Shown piece after piece: positions 8,925 to 16,642 of a stretch of DNA of 64,000 nucleotides. Where the stretch lies: contig NZ_MJLT01000069.1 in the NCBI RefSeq assembly GCF_001766675.1, forward strand, positions 62,001-126,000. The letters run 5' to 3'. This stretch comes from Arthrobacter sp. SW1 (lineage in GTDB: Bacteria; Actinomycetota; Actinomycetes; Actinomycetales; Micrococcaceae). The notes below the pieces were generated by a model. The model searched no databases and was not told the DNA's origin. It saw nothing but the letters and a program-made list of their open reading frames with translations. Numbering within the stretch: position 1 is the first letter of the stretch; every line of letters begins with the position of its first letter. The position numbers were made by a program, and so were the translations under genes.

Positions 8925-8973
8925 CCGACGGCGGCCGGCCACCTTCCCCGCGGAGGTGGCCTGCCGCCGTCGG
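8925..8973 (+). terminator. Long GC-rich hairpin after the GH31 gene
   Basis: The two arms (8925-8942 and 8955-8973) share CCGACGGCGGC/GCCGCCGTCGG and GGCCACC/GGTGGCC, giving a stem of about 18 bp with one offset, 35 bases after the stop. There is no T-tract, which is common for actinobacterial terminators. Confidence 0.6.
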
Positions 8974-9064
8974 CGCCCCGGGTGTGCCGCCGAGCAAAGC
9001 GACACAACAACTACACTCAACAAGCAATGCGAAGGGTCCACGCCAATCCGGCGAAGGTCGGATC

Positions 9065-9100
9065 AGTGGCCTTGTTCAGAGAAGTGGCCTTGATCAGAGA
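9065..9100 (+). repeat. 18-bp tandem repeat upstream of the orphan immunity gene
   Basis: AGTGGCCTTGTTCAGAGA is followed directly by AGTGGCCTTGATCAGAGA (one mismatch). The second copy ends at the first possible ATG (9100) of the downstream gene and 11 bases before the better start (9112). Confidence 0.9.
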
Positions 9101-9111
9101 TGGGGGAAAAG

Positions 9112-10527
9112 ATGGTTCGTGACACGAGGGCCGACCAGGCCTATTTCGATGGTGTCGTGGAGTACCTCCGTGGGATTTGCGGAAGCACAGATGAGCGGCT
9201 GGCGCGCCCTCTCGAATCGTTCCGCAAGCCCGAGATCCTCGGCCTGGGGGCCGGCAACGCGATGAAGCAGCGCTGGGATCTGTTCGCCAGTCTTTACGCA
9301 CAGGGCGCTTCAGCATCAGAACTGCGCGCCGAGTTCGAGGTCTTGCTGCTAGCGGCCGAGCGTGCTCGCCGTCTGTCACTAGCTCACGTCCCCGCCGACT
9401 ATCTTGCTACGCGGTTCGGTTTTGGGAAGGACAAGGACTTCTATCGTGAGTGGCTGCTGCTGGTGGCGCTGGCGCTGGCGTTCGATGTCGACGATGCGAT
9501 CTTCGACAGGGCGGTGGCTGCGGTCGAGTTCGGCTGGGGCGATCAGCTGCTCGATCGGCTGATCGCGTCGCGTCGCCCCGATCATCCGGTGGGCGAGGCC
9601 CTCGCGTTCCCGAAGATCGTTGGCAAGCTCAATGCTGCCTTCGACGCAGGCCCTTCGGGTGCGGCGCCCGCCGTCGCAAAGTATCTCTCTTCCTGGTATT
9701 CAGCCTGGAAGGGCAGCTGGGGCTGGGGCGGCCACGAGCAAGTCAAGAAGCGCCAGTATCACGGGTACTGGGCGTTCGAGACTCTCGGAGTGGTGAAGGC
9801 GCTGGGTCTCGGCGATGCGTCGTTCCGCGACAACGAGTACTACCCGCGCGACCTTGCCGGGCTCAGGAAGCCGAACGACGAACGAGCAGCAGGAAGGGCG
9901 ATGATCACGCGGATGGCGGATACGGTGCCGACGCCCACACTCTACATTGGACGTGACGCGGTTCCTGTGGCAGGGGAGATCCTGTCCTGGCCACCGTTGC
10001 GCGCTCTCGGCCTGACCGTGGAGCAGAGGGCTCTCGTCAATCGCGACAGTGTGCTGGAGCAGGGGGATCTTTTCTCGGGGAACGCCATTGCACAACCCGA
10101 GGAGGAGCTGTTCGAGTGGCGCGTGTGGGACCGCGGAGCTCCGCGTACGGTCATGCGGTCGAACGCGCTGCGCCTTCCGATGCTCGAACTGCTGCGGTCG
10201 ACGCTCGCTCCCGCCCTCAGGGTGGCGTCTTGCGGCGAGGTTCCGGGCGTCGAGGTCTCTTCCGATGCCGGGGGCACGCGCTTGAGCTGGGCAGGTGAGT
10301 CCTGGGCATGGTTCCTAGGAAGATCGTCCTTCGCGCACGCGCTTCCGCTGATGCAGTTGATCACCGCGTCGGACGAGGAACTCGAGTGGTCGGTGCGTTC
10401 GGCAGACGGCTCGCCTCTGTTCGCGCCGGCGGAAGCGGTGCGACAGGAACAGCTTTCTTCGGGTGCATTTCCCGCCCTTCTGGATCACGACAGCTGGCGC
10501 ACTTGGCTCGACTCGCAGCAGGGCTGA
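9112..10527 (+). CDS. PoNe-type immunity protein (DUF1910/DUF1911, PoNi) with extra C-terminal domain
   Basis: Residues about 10-270 match the PoNi immunity fold: an N-terminal helical part, WGDQLLDRL, then WYSAWKGSWGWGGHE and YHGYWAFETLGVVKALGLGD with DNEYYPRDLA, the aromatic block typical of DUF1911. PoNi proteins neutralise PoNe DNase toxins of contact-dependent and secreted polymorphic systems. The remaining about 200 residues are a domain I do not recognise. ATG 9112 has GGGGGA close upstream; ATG 9100 is possible. No toxin, VgrG, Esx or secretion gene is nearby, so it is an orphan. It breaks an otherwise metabolic region and its third codon positions look less GC-rich than its neighbours, consistent with acquisition. 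Confidence 0.75.
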   Translation: MVRDTRADQAYFDGVVEYLRGICGSTDERLARPLESFRKPEILGLGAGNAMKQRWDLFASLYAQGASASELRAEFEVLLLAAERARRLSLAHVPADYLATRFGFGKDKDFYREWLLLVALALAFDVDDAIFDRAVAAVEFGWGDQLLDRLIASRRPDHPVGEALAFPKIVGKLNAAFDAGPSGAAPAVAKYLSSWYSAWKGSWGWGGHEQVKKRQYHGYWAFETLGVVKALGLGDASFRDNEYYPRDLAGLRKPNDERAAGRAMITRMADTVPTPTLYIGRDAVPVAGEILSWPPLRALGLTVEQRALVNRDSVLEQGDLFSGNAIAQPEEELFEWRVWDRGAPRTVMRSNALRLPMLELLRSTLAPALRVASCGEVPGVEVSSDAGGTRLSWAGESWAWFLGRSSFAHALPLMQLITASDEELEWSVRSADGSPLFAPAEAVRQEQLSSGAFPALLDHDSWRTWLDSQQG

Positions 10528-10579
10528 TGGCGCCGTGGAAGCGTTGAGCGGCTGAAGACGGAACGGCACGCCCGAGATG

Positions 10580-10610
10580 AGCCTTGTTGAGAATGATTCT
10601 CAACAAGGCT
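10580..10610. promoter_or_regulatory. 31-bp perfect Zur/Fur-type box controlling the zinc operon
   Basis: Two perfect 15-bp arms (10580-10594 and 10596-10610) flank a central G, with core TTGAGAATGATTCTCAA. This matches the shape of Fur-family operators and, given the zinc genes 11 bases downstream, most likely binds Zur. The box is so close to the znuA start (10622) that it must overlap the promoter. It lies 52 bases after the previous stop and may double as a terminator hairpin. Confidence 0.8.
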
Positions 10611-10621
10611 AGAGTGGGCAC

Positions 10622-11587
10622 ATGCCCCTTCCTTCCCGCAGCGTGGTCTGCCGCGCCTCCGCGCTTCTCTCCCTTCCCGCAGTGGTGGCCCTGGCCGCCT
10701 GCGCTCCGCCTGCGGCGGGGTCCCCGGGCTCTGGTCAGGACGGGCAAACGCTGAAAGTCGCGGCGAACTTCTACCCGGTGCAGTTCCTCGCGGAGCGGAT
10801 CGGCGGCGAGGATGCGGATGTCACCGGCCTGACACCCGTGGGCATCGAACCCCATGACCTCGCCCTGGGCGGCCAGGCGCTGCAGGAGCTGCGGGAATCC
10901 AAGGTGCTCCTCTACCTGGGATCGGACTTCCAGCCGGACGTGGAACGGGTCGCGAAAGACCTTCCGGCCGGAACGGCCGCCGTGGATCTGCTCAGCTCCC
11001 CGGGCCTGGAGTTGCTGGACCCTCCGGAGGGCGCGGAACACGGTGCGGAGCACGCAGGAGACCACCACGAGCACAAGGATCCGCACGTCTGGCTGGACCC
11101 CGTCCGCTTGAAACTCATGGCGGAAGCGACCGCCGAGGCCATGTCAGCGGCCGACGGTACGCACGCCGCCGCTTACGCGGCAAACCTCAAGGAGCTGCTT
11201 GCCGAACTCGAGCAACTGGACCGTGACCTGGCGGCGAAGCTGCGGAACTGTGAGCGCAGGACGCTCCTCACTTCGCACGCGGCCTTCGGATACTTCGCGG
11301 ACAGGTACAGCCTGAAGCAAATACCCATTGCCGGGATCTCCCCCGACGACGAACCGGACGCCAAGACCCTCGCGCAGATCGCCCGGGAAGCCGAAACGGC
11401 CGGCGTCGGGTCCGTCTTCCTGGAAGAGAAACTGAACCCGGCGCTGGCGGAAACCGTGGCCGAAAGCATCGGCGCCGAGACGCGGGCGCTGTCCGCGCTG
11501 GAGTTCGACCCCGGTGCCGGGAAGGACCTCATCAGCGTCATGCGGGACAACGGGGAGCAGCTCCGCCAAGGCCTGGGCTGCCGGTGA
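10622..11587 (+). CDS. znuA: Zinc ABC transporter substrate-binding lipoprotein
   Basis: The 321-residue protein has a lipoprotein signal (VVALAAC, lipobox at residues about 24-27) and the cluster A-I metal-binding fold: VAANFYPVQFLAERIGG, GIEPHDLA with a metal-ligand His, a His/Glu/Asp-rich loop (residues about 138-152, GAEHAGDHHEHKD) followed by PHVWLDP, SHAAFGYFADRY and the acidic ligand region near FLEEKLNP. The His-rich loop is typical of zinc rather than manganese binders. It captures zinc outside the membrane for ZnuB/ZnuC. GAGTGGG precedes ATG 10622, and znuC overlaps its stop. Confidence 0.93.
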   Translation: MPLPSRSVVCRASALLSLPAVVALAACAPPAAGSPGSGQDGQTLKVAANFYPVQFLAERIGGEDADVTGLTPVGIEPHDLALGGQALQELRESKVLLYLGSDFQPDVERVAKDLPAGTAAVDLLSSPGLELLDPPEGAEHGAEHAGDHHEHKDPHVWLDPVRLKLMAEATAEAMSAADGTHAAAYAANLKELLAELEQLDRDLAAKLRNCERRTLLTSHAAFGYFADRYSLKQIPIAGISPDDEPDAKTLAQIAREAETAGVGSVFLEEKLNPALAETVAESIGAETRALSALEFDPGAGKDLISVMRDNGEQLRQGLGCR

Positions 11588-12318
11588 TGGACGCTGTCCT
11601 CTCCGCCTCCGGGGTCACCGTCCGCTACGCCGGGCACGCCGCCGTCGAGTCCGTCACGATGTCCCTCGCCGCATCCGAACTGACCGCGCTGATGGGGCCC
11701 AACGGTGCCGGCAAATCCACCTTGCTCAACGCCCTGGCCGGGCTCCTGCCGCACGAAGGAACCGTGTCCTGCTGCGGACGGATCCGGACCGCACCCTTCC
11801 CGGGACTCGCCCTCGTTCCGCAGCGCGCACGCATCCGGACCGGCCTTCCGCTCTCCGCGAGCCAAGTGGTGGCCACCGCCTGCCTCCACCCGCGGAAATG
11901 GTGGTCCCGGCCGGACAGGCACCAGCGCGGGCACATCGCCGACGCCATGGGCACCCTGGGTATCGCCCGCCTGGCCAACACGCCCTTCCGGACCCTGTCC
12001 GGCGGCCAGGCTCAGCGGGTCCTCCTGGCCCGGGCGCTGGTGCAGCGGCCGGCGGTCCTCCTGCTGGATGAGCCGTATGCAGGGCTCGACGCCGAAGGTA
12101 CTTCGGTCCTGAACGCCTGCCTTGCGCGGCTGGCGGACTCGGGAACTGCCGTGCTGGCCGCGGTCCATGACCCCGCGGTGGCCCGGGAGGTGTTCCAGCG
12201 GGTGATCCTGTTGAACAAGGGCGTCGTGGCGGAAGGGGCGCCCGGCGAGGTGCTGGACGCGGCTGCGTTGGGCGGCGGGGGTGCCGCTCCGGGCGCCGCC
12301 GCGCGGACCGCGGCATGA
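11587..12318 (+). CDS. znuC: Zinc ABC transporter ATP-binding protein
   Basis: The 243-residue ATPase has Walker A GPNGAGKST, signature LSGGQAQR, Walker B VLLLDEPYAGLD and H-loop VHDP. The start is ATG 11587, sharing one base with the znuA stop; GTG 11584 is an equally coupled alternative. It energises ZnuB for zinc import. The C-terminal 20 residues are Gly/Ala-rich and look like a non-conserved tail. Confidence 0.92.
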   Translation: MDAVLSASGVTVRYAGHAAVESVTMSLAASELTALMGPNGAGKSTLLNALAGLLPHEGTVSCCGRIRTAPFPGLALVPQRARIRTGLPLSASQVVATACLHPRKWWSRPDRHQRGHIADAMGTLGIARLANTPFRTLSGGQAQRVLLARALVQRPAVLLLDEPYAGLDAEGTSVLNACLARLADSGTAVLAAVHDPAVAREVFQRVILLNKGVVAEGAPGEVLDAAALGGGGAAPGAAARTAA

Positions 12319-13172
12319 CCGTGCCCGTTTGGGAGTGGTTTTCAGAGCCGCTGTCCCTCGACTTCATGCAGCGCGCCATGGTCAGCGCCCTGGCCCTCGG
12401 CATCGCCGCACCGCTTGCCGGGGTGTGGGCCACGCACCGCGGGCTGGTGTACCTGACGGACGCCATGAGCCACGCGGTGTTGTCCGGGGTGGCCGCCGCG
12501 TCCCTGCTGGGTTTCTCCCTGCTTCTGGGCGGCGTGGTTTCCGCCGTGGTCATGGCGCTGCTGGTCTCCGGCCTCCTGGCCCGCACCCGGCTGTCCCCGG
12601 ACAGCGCCATCGGGGTTTCCGCCCAGGGATTGTTCGCCCTGGGGGTGATCGGTGTGTCCCTGGGCTCCGATCCCCGCACCCTCTCGCACGTATTGTTTGG
12701 AAATCCGCTGACTGTCAGCGCCGGTGACGTCGCCCTGCAAGGGGGGCTCGCCGCCGTCGTGGTCCTCCTGGTGGTGGTTTTCCTGCCCGTGCTGACGGCA
12801 ACAACCTTCGACCCCTCGCACGCCCGCTCGCTCGGCATCAACGCCACCTTGCTGGACAGCGCCCTGGTCCTGGGCCTCGGGCTGGTAGTCGTCGTCGGCA
12901 TGACCACCGTGGGCGTGCTGATGGCCGTCACGCTGTGCGTGGCACCCGCCGCGGCGGCCCAACTGCTTGCCCGGACCCTCAACGGAACCTTGATCCTCGC
13001 CGTCGTACTGGGCGTCTGCGCCGGCTTCGGCGGACTGCTGTTCAGCTACCACCTGGCGGTTCCCGCCGGACCGGCCGTGGCCGTCGTGGCTGTGGCCACC
13101 GTGGCGGCCTGCGGCGCGCTTCAACGCCTGCGTCCATCCCTTTCCTCCAGACCTCAAGGAGTCACCGCATGA
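12315..13172 (+). CDS. znuB: Zinc ABC transporter permease
   Basis: The 285-residue ABC-3 family permease has about eight membrane segments and begins with the family-typical EWFSEPLSLDFMQRAM, followed by the conserved THRGLVYLTDAMSHAVL segment. It overlaps znuC by four bases (ATGA) and overlaps the next gene by four, so the whole cluster is one translationally coupled operon. Confidence 0.93.
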   Translation: MTVPVWEWFSEPLSLDFMQRAMVSALALGIAAPLAGVWATHRGLVYLTDAMSHAVLSGVAAASLLGFSLLLGGVVSAVVMALLVSGLLARTRLSPDSAIGVSAQGLFALGVIGVSLGSDPRTLSHVLFGNPLTVSAGDVALQGGLAAVVVLLVVVFLPVLTATTFDPSHARSLGINATLLDSALVLGLGLVVVVGMTTVGVLMAVTLCVAPAAAAQLLARTLNGTLILAVVLGVCAGFGGLLFSYHLAVPAGPAVAVVAVATVAACGALQRLRPSLSSRPQGVTA

Positions 13173-14161
13173 AAGATCCCCGCGTCCCCGTCACCGTCCT
13201 GACCGGATTCCTCGGCTCGGGCAAGACCACCCTGCTCAACCGGATCCTCAGCGAAGAGCACGGCCAGCGGATCGCCGTCATCGAGAACGAGTACGGCGAG
13301 GTCGGCATCGACGACGCCCTGGTGTACGACTCCGAGGAAGAAATCTTCGAAATGAACAACGGCTGCATCTGCTGCACCGTCCGCGGCGACCTGATCCGCA
13401 TCCTCACTACGCTCATGCGCCGGCGGGACAAGTTCGACCGCATCCTCATCGAAACCACCGGCCTGGCCGATCCCGCCCCGGTGGCCCAGACCTTCTTCGT
13501 GGACCCGGACGTCCGGGCCAAGTTGCGCCTGGACGCGATCATCACCATGGTGGACGCACGCCACGTCCTGGATCACCTGAATGAGGAGAAGCCCGACGGC
13601 GTGGAGAACGAGGCCGTGGAGCAGGTGGCCTTTGCCGACCGGCTGATCCTGAACAAAACCGACCTGGTGACGGCGGACGGGCTCGCGGCGGTGACGGAAC
13701 GGCTGCGCGGCATCAACGCCCTGGCGGAGATCCTGCCCGCAGACCACGCGAAGGTTGACCTCGCCGCGATCCTGGACGTCGGCGCCTTCGACCTGGACCG
13801 CGTCCTGGAAGCAGACCCGGCCTTCCTGACCGAACTCGACCACCAGCACGACCTCAGCGTCACCTCCGTCGGCATCGAACTGCCCGGGGAAGTGGACGGC
13901 GACAGGCTGGATGCCTGGCTGAGCGTCCTCCTCCGCGAGAAGGGCACGGACATCTTCCGTTCCAAAGGCATCCTCAACCTCGCCGGATCGTCCCGCCGCT
14001 ACGTCTTCCAAGGGGTGCACATGCTGTTCGACGGCAGCGACGGCCGGCCCTGGGAGCAGGACGAAGAACGGATGAACAAGCTGGTCTTCATCGGCCGCCA
14101 CCTGGACCGGGGCGCGCTGGAAGCCGGCTTCGCCGCATGCCTGGACGGAGCCGCAGCATGA
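13169..14161 (+). CDS. COG0523 (CobW-like) GTPase, zinc metallochaperone
   Basis: The 330-residue G3E GTPase has Walker A GFLGSGKTT, the metal motif GCICC (Cys66, Cys68, Cys69), ETTGLADPAP, NKTD specificity loop and a C-terminal CobW_C domain (KGILNLAG, FQGVHMLFD, VFIGRHLD). Zur-controlled COG0523 proteins (ZagA, ZNG1-type) hand zinc to client enzymes during starvation, which is the expected role here from the operon. ATG 13169 was taken because it overlaps the znuB stop and follows TCAAGGAG. Confidence 0.92.
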   Translation: MKDPRVPVTVLTGFLGSGKTTLLNRILSEEHGQRIAVIENEYGEVGIDDALVYDSEEEIFEMNNGCICCTVRGDLIRILTTLMRRRDKFDRILIETTGLADPAPVAQTFFVDPDVRAKLRLDAIITMVDARHVLDHLNEEKPDGVENEAVEQVAFADRLILNKTDLVTADGLAAVTERLRGINALAEILPADHAKVDLAAILDVGAFDLDRVLEADPAFLTELDHQHDLSVTSVGIELPGEVDGDRLDAWLSVLLREKGTDIFRSKGILNLAGSSRRYVFQGVHMLFDGSDGRPWEQDEERMNKLVFIGRHLDRGALEAGFAACLDGAAA

Positions 14162-15150
14162 GGGTCGTATGGGAGGCGCCCCTGGCTGACCGGACCGCCG
14201 CCCTGGCGGCCAGCACGGCGGCCGGACGGGTCGCCGTCGCGGGAGTGGACGGAACCCTGCAGCTGCGCTCCCTCGCGAACGGTTCCCTGACCGCGCAGCC
14301 CGACGCCGACGTCGACAGCTTCACGGACGTCACCTTCTCGCCGGACGGCCGCAGCCTCGCCGCCACAGGCGTACGGGGTTACCTTCTGTACGGGGTGGAA
14401 GACGGTGGGCTGCAGCGTTTCGCCGCCGGCTGGTGCACCCGGGCGGCCTATGCCGACGACGGCAGGCTGGCCGTGGCGGCAGGGCGGCGCCTGGTGGTGC
14501 ACGCACCGGACGGCAGCCTCGCCTGGCAGCCCGACGCCGCCGGAAGCACCATCACGGGCGTCACCTGGCTGGCCCGGCAGCGCGAAGTGGCGGTGAGCGG
14601 CTACGGCGGAGTGGAGATCTACGCCCGCCATTCGAAGCGGCCCGTCCACGGCTACCGCTACGGTGGCTCGCACCTGGCCGTCGCCGCCGCCTCCACGGGG
14701 CGCTGGATCTGCACGGGAAACCAGGACGCCACCGTGCACGTCTGGAAAACCCAGGGCAAGCTCGAACTGCACATGCCCGGATACCCCCGGAAAGTGACCC
14801 AGCTGGGCTTCGATCCCACGGGCCGCTGGCTGGCCAACAACGGCTCGCGGGACCTGACGGTGTGGGATTTCGGCGGCGAAAGCCCTGCCGGATCGAAGCC
14901 GCGGCTGCTTTCGGCGCATGAGGGCATTGAACATTTCGCGTGGCGGGACTGCCGCGTGGGCATCGTGGCAAGCGCGGGCACGGAAGGTTCGGTGGCCATC
15001 TGGGGCGTCGAGCGGATGCTGCCGGGGATGCCCGGTAAACCCCTTGCTTCCTTTGACCCGGGCGGGGCGGTCCGCGTCCAGTGGCTGGGCTTGGATCGGC
15101 TGCTGGTGGCCACGGAGGAGCGGCTGATGTTGGTGGACCTGGAGCTCTAG
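14158..15150 (+). CDS. WD40/beta-propeller-like protein of the zinc operon
   Basis: The 330-residue cytosolic protein is built of repeated beta units (VTFSPDGRSLAATG, VTWLARQREVAVSG, LAVAAASTGRWICTG with DATVHVWKT, LGFDPTGRWLANNG with DLTVWDF, GTEGSVAIWG), giving a seven-bladed propeller or close to it. It overlaps the COG0523 gene by ATGA and so should be made under zinc limitation. There is no signal peptide and no catalytic motif, so a scaffold role is plausible. It might bind the GTPase or its clients; this is inference from position only. Confidence 0.8.
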   Translation: MRVVWEAPLADRTAALAASTAAGRVAVAGVDGTLQLRSLANGSLTAQPDADVDSFTDVTFSPDGRSLAATGVRGYLLYGVEDGGLQRFAAGWCTRAAYADDGRLAVAAGRRLVVHAPDGSLAWQPDAAGSTITGVTWLARQREVAVSGYGGVEIYARHSKRPVHGYRYGGSHLAVAAASTGRWICTGNQDATVHVWKTQGKLELHMPGYPRKVTQLGFDPTGRWLANNGSRDLTVWDFGGESPAGSKPRLLSAHEGIEHFAWRDCRVGIVASAGTEGSVAIWGVERMLPGMPGKPLASFDPGGAVRVQWLGLDRLLVATEERLMLVDLEL

Positions 15151-15158
15151 GGCGCCGC

Positions 15159-15192
15159 GCTTTGCCGGCTTCATTCGGCAAAGCCGAATGAA
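15159..15192 (+). terminator. Two competing hairpins after the zinc operon
   Basis: Stem A pairs GCTTTGCCG (15159-15167) with CGGCAAAGC (15176-15184). Stem B pairs TTCATTCGGC (15170-15179) with GCCGAATGAA (15183-15192) around AAA. They share bases and cannot both form. The likeliest role is termination of the zinc operon; a switch acting on the following gene is possible. Confidence 0.55.
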
Positions 15193-15281
15193 AGTAAGGA
15201 TCTACCTCATGGACACCGAACAAGAGCGTTCCTAGGCTGAAATCAGCGTGAAGGTCACGTGATGAACATGAAAGAAGCGTC

Positions 15282-16472
15282 ATGGCCAAGGTCTTGCTTG
15301 TCCTGTATCCGGATCCCGTAAACGGTTACCCCACCAATCCCAAGGACTACGCCCGGGACACCATCCCAGTGCTTCCTCCTTACCCCAACGGACAGACCCT
15401 CCCCACCCCTGAGGCGATTGACTTCACCCCGGGCGAGTTGCTCGGATCGGTTTCCGGTGAGCTGGGCCTGCGCAAGTACCTTGAGGCAGCCGGCCACGAA
15501 CTCGTCGTGATCAGCGACAAGGACGGGGAGGACTCCGACTTCGACCGGGAACTGGTTGATGCGGACGTCATCATCTCGCAGCCGTTCTGGCCCGCCTACC
15601 TCACCCCGGAGCGGATTGCGAAGGCGAAGAACCTCAAGATCGCCATCACGGCCGGCATCGGCAGCGACCACGTGGATCTCACTACTGCCAACGAATACGG
15701 CATTACGGTCGCCGAGGTCACGTACTCCAACAGCCTCGCCGTTGCCGAACACACCGTCATGCAGGTCCTTGTCCTGGTGCGCGACTTCGTGCGTCAGCAC
15801 CGGATCGCGGTGGACGGCGGCTGGAACATCGCCGACGCGGTGGAACGCTCCTATGACCTCGAGGGCATGGACGTAGGCATCTTCGCCGCGGGCCGGATCG
15901 GCCGCGCCGTGATCGAGCGCCTCGCCCCGTTTGGCGTGCACCTGCACTACACCGACCGCTTCCGCCTCCCCGTCGAATATGAGGAGAAGTACAACCTCAC
16001 GTTCCACGAGAACATCGAGGACTTGGTCAAGCACATTGACATCCTCACCGTGCACGCGCCGCTGACTGCGGAAACCGAGGGTCTGCTGAACGACGAACTG
16101 CTCTCCACGATGCGCCGCGGTTCCTACATCGTGAACCCGGCCCGCGGCGCCATCGCCGACCGCGACGCGATCGTCCGCGCCCTTGAGTCCGGACAGCTGG
16201 CCGGCTACGCCGGCGATGTGTGGGCTCCCCAGCCCGCACCGGCAGACCACCCGTGGCGCACCATGCCGAACAACGCCATGACCACCCACACCTCCGGCAC
16301 GTCACTGCCCTCGCAGGCCAAGTACGCTGCCGGTACCCGGGAGATCCTGGAATGCTTCTTCGAAGGCCGCCAGATCCGTCCTGAGTACATCATCGTGGAA
16401 GGCGGAGACTACGCCGGAACGGGTGCCCACTCCTACGCAAAGCACGACGGCGACAAGGCCACGGTCGGCTAA
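15282..16472 (+). CDS. fdh: NAD-dependent formate dehydrogenase
   Basis: The 396-residue D-2-hydroxyacid dehydrogenase-fold enzyme closely resembles Pseudomonas sp. 101 formate dehydrogenase, oxidising formate to CO2 with NAD. Hallmarks are AIDFTPGQ/E, QPFWPAYLTPERI, GIGSDHVDL, the Rossmann motif AAGRIG, Asp225 (NAD preference, equivalent to Asp221), Arg288 and His336 (catalytic) and Asn150 (substrate). Two active-site neighbours differ: Ser149 replaces Cys145 and Thr337 replaces Ile333 of the Pseudomonas enzyme. AAAGAAG lies just upstream of ATG 15282, and a CACGTG palindrome lies at 15256-15261. A LysR regulator and an HPP protein follow. Confidence 0.95.
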   Translation: MAKVLLVLYPDPVNGYPTNPKDYARDTIPVLPPYPNGQTLPTPEAIDFTPGELLGSVSGELGLRKYLEAAGHELVVISDKDGEDSDFDRELVDADVIISQPFWPAYLTPERIAKAKNLKIAITAGIGSDHVDLTTANEYGITVAEVTYSNSLAVAEHTVMQVLVLVRDFVRQHRIAVDGGWNIADAVERSYDLEGMDVGIFAAGRIGRAVIERLAPFGVHLHYTDRFRLPVEYEEKYNLTFHENIEDLVKHIDILTVHAPLTAETEGLLNDELLSTMRRGSYIVNPARGAIADRDAIVRALESGQLAGYAGDVWAPQPAPADHPWRTMPNNAMTTHTSGTSLPSQAKYAAGTREILECFFEGRQIRPEYIIVEGGDYAGTGAHSYAKHDGDKATVG

Positions 16473-16522
16473 AGGCCCGGCCAGCCAAGGGGCGGTGACG
16501 CTGGGATCCTTCCAGGCGGTAA

Positions 16523-16558
16523 AGGTGGAGAGAACCGGCTTGACGGTCCTCTCCACCT
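16523..16558 (+). terminator. Hairpin after the formate dehydrogenase gene
   Basis: AGGTGGAGAG (16523-16532) pairs with CTCTCCACCT (16549-16558), and an inner ACCG/CGGT extends the stem past one mismatch. It stands 50 bases after the stop with no T-tract. It probably terminates the fdh message, although it also overlaps the region expected to hold the LysR promoter. Confidence 0.6.
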
Positions 16559-16642
16559 ACGCTGGTACGGACGGACCCGGCGGTACAGCCGCGGTGCCGC
16601 CGGTTCGCGCTACCGCTCCTTTCCCTGAACAGACGGGATTCC

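Noticed and set aside
15262..15281. Upstream ATGs before the formate dehydrogenase start
   Set aside because: They are out of frame with the enzyme, and the only in-frame start consistent with the family is 15282.
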